DNA of 64,000 nt from Candidatus Chlorobium masyuteum (GTDB lineage Bacteria > Bacteroidota > Chlorobiia > Chlorobiales > Chlorobiaceae), in NCBI RefSeq assembly GCF_011601315.1, contig NZ_JAAORA010000001.1, forward strand, positions 1 through 64,000, in the 5' to 3' direction. The notes under the pieces were generated by a model, which saw only the letters and a program-made list of their open reading frames with translations, ran no database searches and was not told the DNA's origin. Every line of letters starts with the position of its first letter. The stretch's first letter is position 1. The position numbers and the translations under genes are program-made. Shown in pieces: positions 29,252 to 39,825 of the stretch.

Positions 29252-30871
29252 TCAATACCCCTTCCCCTTTCTGAAAAACGCCACCCCAACCAGCACTACC
29301 GATATAACCGATGCGACTTTCGGCAGCAGGTCGGGATTGCGGGTGTAAAAGGTCAGGCGACTCTCAAGCGGAACATCCGCTGTCAAGGTCAGCTCCTGCC
29401 ACCAGGGTAGTTCCGCTGTAATACGGCCGAACTTGTCAATAAAGACTGTAAGCCCGGTATTGGCGCATCGGGCCATTGCCCGACGATTTTCGATGCAGCG
29501 TATCCGGCCGATCGCCAGATGCTGGTATGGGCCGTAAGAGGTCGAATACCAGCCGTCATTGGTGACAAGGGTAAGAAACTGCGCCCCGTTACGGACAAAC
29601 CCGGTAACAAGCCCGGGAAAAATGGATTCATAACAGATAATATTGGCGGTCAACACCTTACCGTATTGTGCGCTTGGCAACTCCATAACCGTGCTCTCAC
29701 TCCCTCTGCCCCAACTGCTGATGCCTGCAAGGGAGAAGGTAAAATTTCCCAGCCAGGGAAGATACTCAACATAGGGAACCCTTTCGGCAAACGGCACCAG
29801 GCGCATTTTACGGTAGATCTGCGGGGGCCTCTCGCCCGGCACAAGCAGCATTGACGCGTTATAGGTCTCATAGGGTTGCCGGAGAGCCGTGTCAAATTTC
29901 CCCGGGTTTTCAGACCTCGGCAAACTGCCTTCAGGATAACGGACAATATCAGAGTACCCGGTCAGAAGTGCAGTGTTCCAGCGACGGAGTGAGCCTCGAA
30001 GCGAAAGAAGATCTGCTGCATAGGGGCTGTCGAGAATGTAAAACGGAATAGCTGTTTCCGGCCATATAACCAGCTCGGGTCTGTTTTCACGAACCGCCCG
30101 CCCGGTAAGCTGGTAGTATCGCTCCATGATGTCGGAACTGTGTTGAATACCCCATTTTTTGTGGGGATCAATATCCGGCTGTATGAGTGTAACCCTGAGC
30201 TTTGGAAGATTACGCTCTGATGGACTCTCCTGATAAAACAGAGCGGTCGAATAGAGGAGCGGCAGGGCAATCATAAACGACATGGCAGACACAGAAAGGA
30301 TCACCTCCCTGCGGTTTCCGGTCACGGCCAGCAGAACAAGTATATTAAAAGAGAGAAGCCAGAAACTTATCCCCCATACACCGGTCAGATCGGCATACTG
30401 AATCATAAAATTGAGGGCGGACTGGGAGTTCCCGAAAGTAAGCCAGCCAAGCGAGAGATCCTGTTGCATATAGAGCCACTCCCATGCTACCCAGAGAAAA
30501 GGAAGAGAAATAAGGGCATATCGAAACCCTGCAAGACGTTTCAGTGCATAAAAACCAAGCAGGGGCACTGTCAGAAAAAATGCCTGCGCAATGATGGTAA
30601 GCACTCCGCCCGGCAGCGTCGCAAGTGAGACCCACCAGAGGCTGATCGTGCAGAAAAGCAGCATGGATAGATAAACCCGCCGGAAAAACTCCCCGACCGG
30701 CTCATCGCGCTGAAAAGAGAGGAGAAGCGGAACGAGAGCAACCCATGCAAGTAGCTCAAGATGAATAAAGGGATAGGAAGGAAAGGATAGTCCGAGAAGG
30801 GTTCCGCTCCAGAGGGAGGGGAGGAAACGGGAATGAATCAGCTTTTTCACGGTCAAAGAGAATGAAGTCAT
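29252..30871 (-). CDS. lnt: apolipoprotein N-acyltransferase
   Basis: Adds the third acyl chain to the N-terminal cysteine of lipoproteins. 539 residues: about six to eight transmembrane helices in the first 210 residues, then a nitrilase-like periplasmic domain with catalytic E (LVIWPETAIPF), K (YRKMRLVPFAERVPY) and C (NIICYESIFPG), and a final helix (about 510-530). It fits the LolD ATPase in the window as part of lipoprotein biogenesis. It converges on the sigma-54 activator. Confidence 0.95.
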   Translation of the reverse strand: MTSFSLTVKKLIHSRFLPSLWSGTLLGLSFPSYPFIHLELLAWVALVPLLLSFQRDEPVGEFFRRVYLSMLLFCTISLWWVSLATLPGGVLTIIAQAFFLTVPLLGFYALKRLAGFRYALISLPFLWVAWEWLYMQQDLSLGWLTFGNSQSALNFMIQYADLTGVWGISFWLLSFNILVLLAVTGNRREVILSVSAMSFMIALPLLYSTALFYQESPSERNLPKLRVTLIQPDIDPHKKWGIQHSSDIMERYYQLTGRAVRENRPELVIWPETAIPFYILDSPYAADLLSLRGSLRRWNTALLTGYSDIVRYPEGSLPRSENPGKFDTALRQPYETYNASMLLVPGERPPQIYRKMRLVPFAERVPYVEYLPWLGNFTFSLAGISSWGRGSESTVMELPSAQYGKVLTANIICYESIFPGLVTGFVRNGAQFLTLVTNDGWYSTSYGPYQHLAIGRIRCIENRRAMARCANTGLTVFIDKFGRITAELPWWQELTLTADVPLESRLTFYTRNPDLLPKVASVISVVLVGVAFFRKGKGY

Positions 30872-31113
30872 CTTGAGTTCAAAGAGTTATCATCTGAATC
30901 AAAAAAGAAATAAAAACAGCCGACTGATACGCGAAGCCGAGAGAAGTATACAATATTTAGGTCGAACAGATAATCACGTAAAAGATATTTTGCTTTAATT
31001 ATTGATTTTTATTCTTTAAATTTATTCTAAGCTGTTATTTAACAGGAATGGACTGCTCAAAATTTTCCTGCAAATATCCAATTTCAACGCCATTAGAAAA
31101 AGGAGAAATCACT
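30872..31113 (+). promoter_or_regulatory. AT-rich fmoA upstream region
   Basis: About 240 nt between the divergent lnt and fmoA genes, strongly AT-rich from 30980 to 31045 with TTGATT, TATTCT and TTTAAAT stretches that likely hold the fmoA promoter, though no single -35/-10 pair stands out. A clear ribosome-binding site AGGAG (31101-31105) lies 8 nt before the start codon. Confidence 0.5.
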
Positions 31114-32214
31114 ATGGCTCTTTTCGGCACTAAAGACACCACCACCGCACACTCCGATTACGAGATCGTTCTTGAGGGCGGATCAAGCTCATGGGGCAAA
31201 GTAAAATGCCGGGCGAAAGTTAATGTGCCCCCGGCACTCCCCCTGCTGCCGGCTGACTGTAACATTAAAATCAATGTAAAACCTCTTGATCCTGCAAAAG
31301 GGTTTGTCAGGTTTTCCGCAGTAATCGAGTCAATTGTTGACAGCACGAAAAACAAACTGGTTGTCGAGGCTGACATTGCCAATGAAACCAAGGAAAGAAG
31401 AATCTGTGTAGGAGAAGGTTCCGTTTCCGTAGGCGATTTCTCCCACTCCTTCTCCTTTGAAGGCTCCGTTGTCAACCTCTTCTACTACCGCTCAGACGCA
31501 GTCCGCAGAAATGTCCCGAACCCGATCTACATGCAGGGACGTCAGTTCCATGACATTATCATGAAGGTGCCTCTTGACAATCCCGATGTTATCGACACCT
31601 GGGAAGGCACACTGAAAGCGTTGCAGTCAAACGGATCGTTCAATGACTGGATTCGCGAGTTCTGGTTTATCGGACCTGCCTTTACCGCACTGAACGAAGG
31701 CGGCCAGAGAATTTCAAAAATCGAAGTCAACAGCATCGGCACCCAGAGCGGCGAAAAAGGCCCGGTCGGCGTTACCAGATGGCGCTTCTCTCATGGCGGT
31801 TCCGGTATTGTGGACTCCATCGCACGCTGGGCAGAACTCTTCCCTGCTGACAAACTCAACAGACCGGCAACGGTTGAAGCAGGATTCCGTTCCGACTCAC
31901 AGGGCATCGAAGTCAAGGTTGACGGCGATTTCCCCGGCGTATCGGTAGATGCAGGCGGCGGTCTTCGCAGAATCCTGAACCACCCGCTCATTCCGCTTGT
32001 ACACCACGGCATGGTTGGCAAGTTCAACGACTTTACCGTCGATACACAGCTTAAAATCGTTCTGCCTAAAGGATACAAAGTGCGTTATGCTGCACCGCAG
32101 TTCCGTTCACAGAACCTTGAAGAGTATCGCTGGAGCGGCGGCGCTTATGCCCGCTGGGTTGAGCATGTCTGCAAAGGCGGCACAGGACAGTTTGAAGTCC
32201 TCTACGCTCAGTAA
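31114..32214 (+). CDS. fmoA: Fenna-Matthews-Olson bacteriochlorophyll a protein
   Basis: Trimeric antenna protein that binds seven to eight bacteriochlorophyll a per subunit and passes excitation from the chlorosome baseplate to the reaction centre at the inner membrane surface. 366 residues, the exact family length, beginning MALFGTKDTTTAHSDYEI and ending GQFEVLYAQ. It is almost entirely beta-sheet with conserved His ligands (e.g. in HPLIPLVHHG). The frame is open 66 nt upstream, but ATG 31114 has AGGAG at the right distance. This gene restricts the host to Chlorobia (or Chloracidobacterium; the rest of the window fits Chlorobia). Confidence 0.98.
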   Translation: MALFGTKDTTTAHSDYEIVLEGGSSSWGKVKCRAKVNVPPALPLLPADCNIKINVKPLDPAKGFVRFSAVIESIVDSTKNKLVVEADIANETKERRICVGEGSVSVGDFSHSFSFEGSVVNLFYYRSDAVRRNVPNPIYMQGRQFHDIIMKVPLDNPDVIDTWEGTLKALQSNGSFNDWIREFWFIGPAFTALNEGGQRISKIEVNSIGTQSGEKGPVGVTRWRFSHGGSGIVDSIARWAELFPADKLNRPATVEAGFRSDSQGIEVKVDGDFPGVSVDAGGGLRRILNHPLIPLVHHGMVGKFNDFTVDTQLKIVLPKGYKVRYAAPQFRSQNLEEYRWSGGAYARWVEHVCKGGTGQFEVLYAQ

Positions 32215-32230
32215 GAATTACAGCATCAGT

Positions 32231-32265
32231 AACAGAAAAACCGGCTCCTTGCCGGTTTTTCTGTT
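32231..32265. terminator. bidirectional terminator between fmoA and the MerR gene
   Basis: Perfect 15-bp inverted repeat (32231-32245 and 32251-32265) with a 5-nt loop, CCGGC core and A/T runs in both outer arms. The fmoA stop lies 17 nt before it, and the MerR-type gene converges from the right. Confidence 0.92.
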
Positions 32266-32296
32266 CTATGTTCTTGCGCTGAAAAAAGGGATCCAC

Positions 32297-32698
32297 CTAC
32301 CCCAGCAACTGAAGAATATCCTCAATCTCCTCCTTGATCTCTTTCATAAGTGAGAGACGACGCTCGTCAACAACCGTATTGCGTTTCTTTTCCTGGCCGA
32401 TCTGTTTCTGGAGCTTCAGAATCTCCGTGGTCTTGTGATCACCTTCACTATCCTTGAGGACCCCTTTGACGATCTCGCTGGCTTTGCCGAGCCGGTACCC
32501 TTTCTCATAGACCAGCTCCTTGATATTAAGCACCATGGCGATATCGCGGTTGGTATAGCGCCGATTGCCTCTGGTATCCCTGGCTGGAGCCAGTTCAGTA
32601 AAAAAACTTTCCCAGTACCTGAGCAGGTAGGATGGAATACCGGCGATTTTACTCACCTCACCTATGGAGTAGTAGTTTTTTCTTGAATCGAATGCCAT
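32297..32698 (-). CDS. MerR-family transcriptional regulator
   Basis: A 133-residue regulator. N-terminal winged helix: YYSIGEVSKIAGIPSYLLRYWESFF, then RRYTNRDIAMVLNIKELVYEKGY, and a C-terminal dimerisation coil (about 95-130). No cysteine or metal pocket is evident, so the effector is unknown. It lies 81 nt from the divergent ABC exporter gene, which is the simplest candidate target. It faces fmoA across a shared terminator. Confidence 0.85.
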   Translation of the reverse strand: MAFDSRKNYYSIGEVSKIAGIPSYLLRYWESFFTELAPARDTRGNRRYTNRDIAMVLNIKELVYEKGYRLGKASEIVKGVLKDSEGDHKTTEILKLQKQIGQEKKRNTVVDERRLSLMKEIKEEIEDILQLLG

Positions 32699-32779
32699 AA
32701 AACGGAAGTGACTGATGAAATTTTGATTTCCCTATTCTTATTATACATTACTACCGTCACGATCAAAAACATATGACGG

Positions 32780-34531
32780 ATGAAAAATCTACTCAGCCTT
32801 AAACCCTACCTGCTCCGGTATAAAAAAAACCTGCTGGCGGGTTTTTTCTACGTCATCCTGACCAATCTTTTCGCTGTCATCGGTCCGAAATATATCGGCA
32901 TGGCCATCGACACCATGAACCGGCGCTTCGAGCTCGAGCATGTACTTGGTGATACGGCTCTCTATTTTCTCTTTGCATTGCTGAGCGGGTTTTTTCTCTT
33001 TCTTGTACGCCAGAACATTATTGTCATTTCAAGAGAGATTGAGTTTGACCTTAAAAACGATTATTTCAATCATCTGCAGAAACTTCCCCGGAAATTTTAC
33101 AACACGACCAGTACCGGGGAACTCATCTCAAGAGGCACCAACGACCTGAATGCCGTCCGGGAGTTTCTCGGACCCGGCATCATGTACTCCCTCAACACCT
33201 TTTTCCGGCTCTTTTTTGCACTCGTAGCCATGATTGCACTCTCTCCGAAACTGACCTTTTTTGCTCTGCTTCCCGCGCCGCTTCTCAGTTATTCAGTCTA
33301 CAGAATCGGCAGTTCCATGCAGAAACGCTCGAAAAGCATTCAGGAGAGCTACGGAGCCATTACCAATCTTATCCAGGAGAATCTTTCAGGAATCAGGGTC
33401 GTAAAAAGCTATACCCGTGAATCTTTCGAGATAGAGCGGTTTCAAAAGCTCAACAAAGAATACTACAGCAAAAACCTTTCACTTGGAAAACTTCAGGCAC
33501 TCTTTTTTGCTTTTCTCACCTCACTTACCGCATTCTCTCTGCTCCCGGTTGTATGGGTAGGCGGTTTGAGCGTCATTGAGGGCAGCATGACGGTCGGAGG
33601 AATTGCGCAATTCATCGTCTATGTTTCAATGCTGAGCTGGCCTATCATCTCGATCGGATGGGTCACCAGTATTGTCCAGAGAGCTGCATCAGCTCAGGTC
33701 CGACTTGACGAAATTTTTAGCATAGAGCCCGAAATCGAAGAAAACAGCAGTGACTTCAACTCCGAAGAGGAGTTCAAAGGGGCGCTCTCATTCCGGAATG
33801 TCCGGTTTCACTACCCCGGTCAGGAGAGACATCCGGTTTTGAAAAACATCTCTCTCGACATTGCTGCCGGCTCAAAAGTCGCCATTGTAGGCGCAACCGG
33901 CTCGGGCAAGAGTACACTCGTCAATCTGATACCGCGTCTTTACGAGCCTGATGAGGGTACCATCCTGCTTGACGGACGGGATATCCGGACGCTGCCGCTC
34001 AAAACCCTGAGAGAACTCATCGGCTTTGTTCCCCAGGTGAACTTCCTCTTTTCCGACACCATTGAAAACAATATCAACTGGGGAAGCCGGGAAAATGATG
34101 CGAGTGAGGTCATCGAGGCAAGCCGCATAGCGATGCTCTATGATGATGTTGAGGAGTTTCCCGACGGATTCGAAACCATGCTTGGTGAAAAAGGGATCAA
34201 CCTTTCAGGGGGGCAGAAACAGCGGGCCTGTATAGCCAGAGCCATTGCCTGGAAACCGCAGCTTCTGGTGCTTGACGATGCCCTCTCCGCTGTTGATACC
34301 GATACGGAAGCCCGGCTTTTCGAAGCCCTGCTGGAGCGCCTCCCTGATACCACGATCCTCCTCATCAGCCACCGTATTTCCACCGTCAAAAACTGCGACC
34401 GGATCATTGTGCTCAAGGATGGCATGATTGCCGAGAGCGGCACCCATGCAGAGCTTCTCGGAGAGAACCACCTCTACGCCGAACTCTACAACCAGCAGCT
34501 TCTCGAAGAGGAGATTCTCTCGATTTCTTAG
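32780..34531 (+). CDS. ABC exporter, MsbA-like half-transporter
   Basis: 583 residues: a six-helix transmembrane domain (about 15-300) fused to a nucleotide-binding domain (about 335-575). Walker A VGATGSGKSTLVN, signature LSGGQKQRACIARA, Walker B LLVLDDALSAVD, H-loop LISHR. It should act as a homodimer or heterodimer exporting lipids, drugs or peptides; the substrate is not visible. Possibly controlled by the divergent MerR protein. Its stop lies 6 nt from the purT stop on the other strand. Confidence 0.9.
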   Translation: MKNLLSLKPYLLRYKKNLLAGFFYVILTNLFAVIGPKYIGMAIDTMNRRFELEHVLGDTALYFLFALLSGFFLFLVRQNIIVISREIEFDLKNDYFNHLQKLPRKFYNTTSTGELISRGTNDLNAVREFLGPGIMYSLNTFFRLFFALVAMIALSPKLTFFALLPAPLLSYSVYRIGSSMQKRSKSIQESYGAITNLIQENLSGIRVVKSYTRESFEIERFQKLNKEYYSKNLSLGKLQALFFAFLTSLTAFSLLPVVWVGGLSVIEGSMTVGGIAQFIVYVSMLSWPIISIGWVTSIVQRAASAQVRLDEIFSIEPEIEENSSDFNSEEEFKGALSFRNVRFHYPGQERHPVLKNISLDIAAGSKVAIVGATGSGKSTLVNLIPRLYEPDEGTILLDGRDIRTLPLKTLRELIGFVPQVNFLFSDTIENNINWGSRENDASEVIEASRIAMLYDDVEEFPDGFETMLGEKGINLSGGQKQRACIARAIAWKPQLLVLDDALSAVDTDTEARLFEALLERLPDTTILLISHRISTVKNCDRIIVLKDGMIAESGTHAELLGENHLYAELYNQQLLEEEILSIS

Positions 34532-34537
34532 CACCAC

Positions 34538-35707
34538 TCACTCACTCAGCACCTTCACCTTTGCGGCATTGGCAATCGCCTTTGCTTTCAGGGAATCAAC
34601 ATCGCTGCCCAACTGATCGCAGGCCAGCGTCACTGCCATTCTCCGGTAAGGACGGGTTGCGGGTTTTCCGAAAATCCGGATGTCGCTACCGGGCTCTCTA
34701 AGGGCATCCTCAACTCCGGTGTAGTAAGGATTCGAGCCCGCTCTGTCGGCCAGTACAACCGCACTGGCGCCCGCCTTCAACAGGGTGATTTCCGGAATCG
34801 GCAGACCGAGGACAGCCCTTGCATGCAGCTCAAACTCCGAAAGGTTTTGCGTGCCGGCAAGCGTCACCATGCCGGTATCGTGCGGACGGGGGGAGAGTTC
34901 GGAAAAATAGATCCCCTCATCAGCGAGAAAAAACTCCACTCCCCAGATTCCCGCACCTGTCAGCGAACGGGTAACCTTTTCAGCTATCTCCTGCGCCTCT
35001 TTCAGATTGGCATCACTGATCATGCAGGGCTGCCAGCTCTCCTGATAGTCACCCCGCTCCTGACGATGACCGATCGGTGGACAAAAGAGAGTTTTTCCAC
35101 TTGTTTGTGTCACGGTCAGGAGGGTGATTTCAGTATGGAACTGCACAAAGGCCTCCACAATCACTTCAGCTATATCTCCGCGTTTGCCGCTCTGCGAGTA
35201 GCTCCAGGCTTTTTCAATATCTGCTTCGGTTTTGACGGTTGACTGCCCCTTGCCCGACGAGCTCATCAGCGGCTTGACCACACAGGGAATCCCCACCTCC
35301 CCCACCGCCGCAAACAGCTCTGCAAGCGAAGCTGCATAACGATAGTTGGCCGTACGAAGCCCAAGCTCTTTTGCGGCCAGATCACGAATAGCTTTCCTGT
35401 TCATGGTAAAGTTGGCCGCACGCGCTGAAGGAACAACCTGTATCCCCTCTTTTTCATAGTCGTAAAAGCGCTCGGTTCGGATCGCCTCTATTTCCGGCAC
35501 GATCAAGTCGGGTTGATGTTTGGCCACAAGAGCATCGAGAACGCTGCCGTCAAGCATGTCGATCACCTCCCGCCCGTCCGCCACCTGCTGCGCCGGAGCA
35601 TCGTTGTAGCTGTCAACGGCAATCACATGGTGCCCCAGACGCTTGACGGCTATAACAAACTCCTTTCCCAGCTCCCCGCTGCCGAGCAGCATGATTTTTT
35701 TCTTCAT
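34538..35707 (-). CDS. purT: formate-dependent phosphoribosylglycinamide formyltransferase
   Basis: Folate-independent third step of purine synthesis: GAR + formate + ATP. 389 residues of the ATP-grasp fold, beginning [18 protein letters not shown]; the ATP loop is [16 protein letters not shown] and the metal-binding C-terminal part includes [25 protein letters not shown] (landmarks spread over 250-285). Start taken at the ATG at 35707, 48 nt after the radical-SAM stop; the frame opens 16 codons earlier with non-family sequence. Confidence 0.96.
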   Translation of the reverse strand: MKKKIMLLGSGELGKEFVIAVKRLGHHVIAVDSYNDAPAQQVADGREVIDMLDGSVLDALVAKHQPDLIVPEIEAIRTERFYDYEKEGIQVVPSARAANFTMNRKAIRDLAAKELGLRTANYRYAASLAELFAAVGEVGIPCVVKPLMSSSGKGQSTVKTEADIEKAWSYSQSGKRGDIAEVIVEAFVQFHTEITLLTVTQTSGKTLFCPPIGHRQERGDYQESWQPCMISDANLKEAQEIAEKVTRSLTGAGIWGVEFFLADEGIYFSELSPRPHDTGMVTLAGTQNLSEFELHARAVLGLPIPEITLLKAGASAVVLADRAGSNPYYTGVEDALREPGSDIRIFGKPATRPYRRMAVTLACDQLGSDVDSLKAKAIANAAKVKVLSE

Positions 35708-35755
35708 GATGATCTTAAGAATTTTGATTCCGGAATTTATTGACTGGATATCCAC

Positions 35756-37186
35756 TCACTCAAGCTCGCGCAACTGGCGGTGGAGGTCTTTACGGGAGAG
35801 GCCGTACATGTGCACATAGAGCAGGTTGAACATGAGCACGGCTGAGCGGAGCTGAGGGCCACGCATTGCCCGTTTGATGGCGTTCTCTATTGTGAAGACC
35901 CGTCTGGTAAGCGCTGTGTAGCTTGGAATGAACTCCTGAAGGGGAATACGCAGGGGTTTGTAGAGCATCTCCTGACCCCATGAAAATCTGAAGGCATCGT
36001 GATCATCCCTTGCGTGCAGGAGCCGCCCTTCCCTGGCCAGACGATCAAAAACACCGGTTCCGGGAATCGGCCGCAGAAGGTTGATACCGGGCACATCAAT
36101 ACCGGTCTCCTCAATAAAAGCCTCTATTCTCTCGGGCAGCCCGATGGTATCTCCGTCAAGACCGTAGATAAAGCTGCCGTATACACAGATTCCCGCTTTT
36201 CGGATATTTTGAATGCACTCAACCTGACGCATGGCCGGGTTGTGAAATTTTTTATGGGCATGGTTACTGCCATCCTCAATGCTCTCGATGCCGACAAGCA
36301 GGGCACCGCACCCTGAACGGGCAAAGGCCTCAAGCAGCTTCGGCTGCTCACCGAGCGCAGTGGTCGCCTGACCAACCCATTTTATCCCGAAAGGAATGAG
36401 ACCGGTGAAAAGTTCATGGGCATAGGCCTCGTCAGCGTTGACGGTGTCATCAAGAAAGAAAAAGATCCGCTTGTCCTCTTTGAGAAAGAGTTCAACCTCC
36501 CTGAGCACGTCACTGACACGACGGTGACGGAGGCGGTGACCATTCATGACATGCACATTGCAGAAGTCACAGCTGTAGGGGCACCCTCTCGTGGTCTGCA
36601 CCACGTTGGTGGTAAAGTAGCTCCGGATATCAAGCGCGCTTTTGCTTACTGTGCGCTCCGCTGAAAGATCGGGAAAAGTTTCCACGCGGTACTCCGGCTT
36701 CAGTGCTCCACGTCGAAGATCCTCCTGCACCTCCCGCCAGATCTCATCAGCCTCTCCAATCACAATTGCATCGGCATGACTACGGCAGTTTTCAGGAAAA
36801 ATAGTCACGTATGGTCCGCCAAGCACCACCTTGATCCCGATTGAGCGAAGATGACGGGCAAGATCAAAGGCGGGTTTCACCGCGCCGGTCTGAACACTGA
36901 TGCCTGCCAGATCCCAGTGCTGATCAAGCGGAAGCTTCTCAAAGCGCAGATCACAGATACTCTGGCTGACTCCCTCAACCTGCTGTGAACTGAGAATCAT
37001 CAGCGAAAGCGGCGGAATGGCGAACTGTGCCCTGCGGATGATATTGCTGAGCGCACGCTCCTTGAGCGAACTTAAAAAACTCTGTTTTACTGTAGCGCTG
37101 TCGAGCAATGAGGCTCCGTCAACACCGCTGTCGGCCTGGATAAAAATCAGCAGTACCTTTTTCTCAACTCCACCGCTATCCTTCAT
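35756..37186 (-). CDS. B12-binding radical SAM protein
   Basis: A 476-residue protein with an N-terminal cobalamin-binding Rossmann domain (about 10-175, with VVLGGPYVTIFPE and VIGEADEIW) and a radical SAM core whose [4Fe-4S] cysteines are in TRGCPYSCDFC (CxxxCxxC, about residues 203-212). The C-terminal part lacks an obvious extra domain. Relatives include BchE, BchQ/BchR (bacteriochlorophyll methylation), and HpnP-like hopanoid methylases; substrate cannot be assigned here. The stop of mutS and its ATG overlap in TGATG, so translation is coupled. Confidence 0.85.
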   Translation of the reverse strand: MKDSGGVEKKVLLIFIQADSGVDGASLLDSATVKQSFLSSLKERALSNIIRRAQFAIPPLSLMILSSQQVEGVSQSICDLRFEKLPLDQHWDLAGISVQTGAVKPAFDLARHLRSIGIKVVLGGPYVTIFPENCRSHADAIVIGEADEIWREVQEDLRRGALKPEYRVETFPDLSAERTVSKSALDIRSYFTTNVVQTTRGCPYSCDFCNVHVMNGHRLRHRRVSDVLREVELFLKEDKRIFFFLDDTVNADEAYAHELFTGLIPFGIKWVGQATTALGEQPKLLEAFARSGCGALLVGIESIEDGSNHAHKKFHNPAMRQVECIQNIRKAGICVYGSFIYGLDGDTIGLPERIEAFIEETGIDVPGINLLRPIPGTGVFDRLAREGRLLHARDDHDAFRFSWGQEMLYKPLRIPLQEFIPSYTALTRRVFTIENAIKRAMRGPQLRSAVLMFNLLYVHMYGLSRKDLHRQLRELE

Positions 37187-39825
37187 CAAAAGCCTCCGCT
37201 TGAGCGTGCCAGATCCTGGAGCTTCTGCAGTTCAAGCAGCCCTTCAATCGGAGTGAGCCGGTCAAGATCAAGCATCTCAAGCGCCCTGCGGAGCCGCGAG
37301 TCTGACTCTTCAAAAAGACTGATCTGCATGCTTTTCACCGTCGGCGGCCGGTCAAGAGGAATCTCGATATCACGTTTCTCCATTCCGGCAAGTATCTCCC
37401 TAGCCCGCACAATAACTTCCTGCGGCATTCCGGCCATTTTTGCCACCTCGATACCGTAGCTGTTGTCGGTGGAGCCCCGAACAATTTTGCGCAGAAAAAT
37501 CACCCGGTCGGCGGTCTCCACAACCGTTGCATTATAGTTCACAACTCCGGGAATCCGGTTTTCAAGTTCGGCAAGCTCATGGTAGTGGGTCGCAAAGAGC
37601 GTTCTGGCGCCGATTGCGTGAGCGATATATTCGCTCATTGACCAGGCAATTGACATGCCGTCAAAGGTGCTGGTACCGCGACCGATCTCATCGAGCAGAA
37701 GCAGACTTGTTGATGTGGCATTGTTAAGAATGCTGGCCGCTTCATTCATCTCGACAAGAAAGGTGCTCTCCCCAGAGGCAAGATTGTCCGAAGCGCCGAC
37801 TCTGGTGAAGATCCGGTCAACAAGACCGATTTCAGCACGTTCGGCAGGCACAAAACTGCCAGCCTGCGCCAGCAGGACGATGAGGCCGGTCTGACGGAGA
37901 AAGGAGCTTTTTCCGGCCATGTTGGGACCGGTGATGATGAGCATCTTCTGTTTTTCATCAAACAGACAGTCGTTCTGAACATAGGGTTCATCATCGCTCA
38001 TAATCCGCTCAAGCACCGGATGGCGTCCATTGATGATCTCAAGATTGCGGTGATCCCTCATTTCCGGTTTGCAGTAACCGTACTGAACGGCAGCAAAGGC
38101 AAACGAAAAGAGTGCATCAAGCTCGGCAAGGCCCGAGGCATTGGTCTGAATCAGAGCAGCCTGCCCGGCCACTTCAGCACAAAGGTCGTGAAAGAGACGG
38201 GCCTCAAGCGAAAGGCTTTTGTCTTCGGCATTGAGAATTTTCTCCTCATACTCCTTCAGGGCCGGAATAGTGTAGCGTTCGGCGTTGACAAGGGTCTGTT
38301 TTTTCTCATAATAGGGTGGCACCTTGTCGCTGTTGGCACGGCTTATTTCGATATAGTAGCCGAATACCTTGTTGAACTGTACCTTGAGCGAGGAGATCGA
38401 GGTGTTGTGGCGCTCCTGCTGCTGAATCTCCATAAGGCGGTCCTTGGCCGTCGAAGAGATGGTGCGGAGATCATCAAGCTCCGCGTGAAAGCCGCTCCTG
38501 ATATACCCCCCGTCCCGCATGGAAGCTCCGGATTCGGGATCTATGGCCTCCTCAATGCGCCGGGCAAGTTCGGGCAGCGGATTGAGTCTGGAAGCAAGGG
38601 AACGGAGCCTTGCGCTTGCCGCATCCTGAAGCAGCTCCTGAAGTGAGGGAAGAATGGCAAGCGAAATGCCAAGTTGTCGAACCTCTCTCGGCATGGTGCG
38701 GAAGGTGGCAATCCGCGCAAGTGAACGCTCCAGATCATTGATGGCTGAAAGCTTTTCACCAAGCCCTTCCCGCATCTCCCTGCACCCGGTCAACTCCTCA
38801 ACCGCATCGAGCCGGAGCTGGATATCCTCAATTTTTCTCAGCGGTCGCTGCAGCCACCGGCGGATGAGTCGCGCTCCCATGGGGTTGCAGGTATGGTCCA
38901 TCACCTGGAGCAGACTGCCGTTGAGGGTTCCGTCCTGCATTGAAGAGATGATCTCAAGATTACGCTTTGTCTGCAAGTCGAGCGTCATATGATCATCACC
39001 ATGCAGCTCGCTGATCCGGGTGATATAGTGCAGGCGGTTCTGCCGGGTCTCTTCGAGATATTGGAGAATAACTCCTGCAGCAACTCGGCCTGCACGGTTC
39101 CCCTCAATACCGAACCCTTTAAGGGAGTGGGTTTTGAAGTGGCGTGAAAGCACCTCACCGGTCTGCTCCTCACCGAACATCCAGGCATCAAGCTCGGTAA
39201 TGAGCAGCTCCTGTGAACAGGATTGTTTCAGCTGCTCAAACCGGACGCGCTCTGAGGCTGATATGAGAATTTCGGATGGATGGAGTGAAAGCAGAAACTC
39301 CCTGACACCCTCAGGCTCCATGGAGGCGATGCTGAACTCAGCGGTGGTAACATCAATAAAGGCAACTCCGGCGATAGTCGAACGGCCCTCCCTGAGAAAG
39401 GCCACGGCACAGAGATAGTTGTTGTGCCGGTCATCAAGTATCTTGTCGCTGAAGGTTATGCCGGGAGTGACAATATCGGTGATTTCCCGGCGGACAATCC
39501 CCTTTGCCTCTGCCGGATCTTCAACCTGGTCACAGACTGCAACCTTGAACCCTTTCTTGACCAGTTTGGCAATATAGCCCTCGCTGGCATGGTGGGGAAA
39601 ACCGGCCATCGGCACTTCAGCCGACGAGCCATTGGAGCGCTTTGTCAGCACAATATTGAGCGCACCGGAAACCAGACGGGCATCCTCAAAAAAGGTTTCG
39701 TAAAAGTCACCTACACGGAAAAGCAGCAGAAATTCAGGGTACCGCTCCTTGACCTCCAGATACTGGCGCATCATGGGAGAGTGCTCTTTCTTTGTACCCT
39801 TTTCTTTGCTCATGGAGAGATTCAT
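37186..39825 (-). CDS. mutS: DNA mismatch repair protein MutS
   Basis: Recognises mismatches and small loops. 879 residues: mismatch-binding domain with the FxE-type motif FYETFF (about 40-46), connector, lever and clamp domains, and the ATPase with Walker [16 protein letters not shown] (about 620) and [13 protein letters not shown]. The first in-frame codon is TTG at 39828; I take ATG 39825, and an ATG at 39813 is equally possible. It is the first gene of mutS-radical SAM-purT. Confidence 0.96.
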   Translation of the reverse strand: MNLSMSKEKGTKKEHSPMMRQYLEVKERYPEFLLLFRVGDFYETFFEDARLVSGALNIVLTKRSNGSSAEVPMAGFPHHASEGYIAKLVKKGFKVAVCDQVEDPAEAKGIVRREITDIVTPGITFSDKILDDRHNNYLCAVAFLREGRSTIAGVAFIDVTTAEFSIASMEPEGVREFLLSLHPSEILISASERVRFEQLKQSCSQELLITELDAWMFGEEQTGEVLSRHFKTHSLKGFGIEGNRAGRVAAGVILQYLEETRQNRLHYITRISELHGDDHMTLDLQTKRNLEIISSMQDGTLNGSLLQVMDHTCNPMGARLIRRWLQRPLRKIEDIQLRLDAVEELTGCREMREGLGEKLSAINDLERSLARIATFRTMPREVRQLGISLAILPSLQELLQDAASARLRSLASRLNPLPELARRIEEAIDPESGASMRDGGYIRSGFHAELDDLRTISSTAKDRLMEIQQQERHNTSISSLKVQFNKVFGYYIEISRANSDKVPPYYEKKQTLVNAERYTIPALKEYEEKILNAEDKSLSLEARLFHDLCAEVAGQAALIQTNASGLAELDALFSFAFAAVQYGYCKPEMRDHRNLEIINGRHPVLERIMSDDEPYVQNDCLFDEKQKMLIITGPNMAGKSSFLRQTGLIVLLAQAGSFVPAERAEIGLVDRIFTRVGASDNLASGESTFLVEMNEAASILNNATSTSLLLLDEIGRGTSTFDGMSIAWSMSEYIAHAIGARTLFATHYHELAELENRIPGVVNYNATVVETADRVIFLRKIVRGSTDNSYGIEVAKMAGMPQEVIVRAREILAGMEKRDIEIPLDRPPTVKSMQISLFEESDSRLRRALEMLDLDRLTPIEGLLELQKLQDLARSSGGF

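Noticed and set aside
35708-35755. Upstream extension of purT
   Set aside because: The sixteen extra codons are AT-rich and lack similarity to the family, which begins at the ATP-grasp start MKKKIMLLG.
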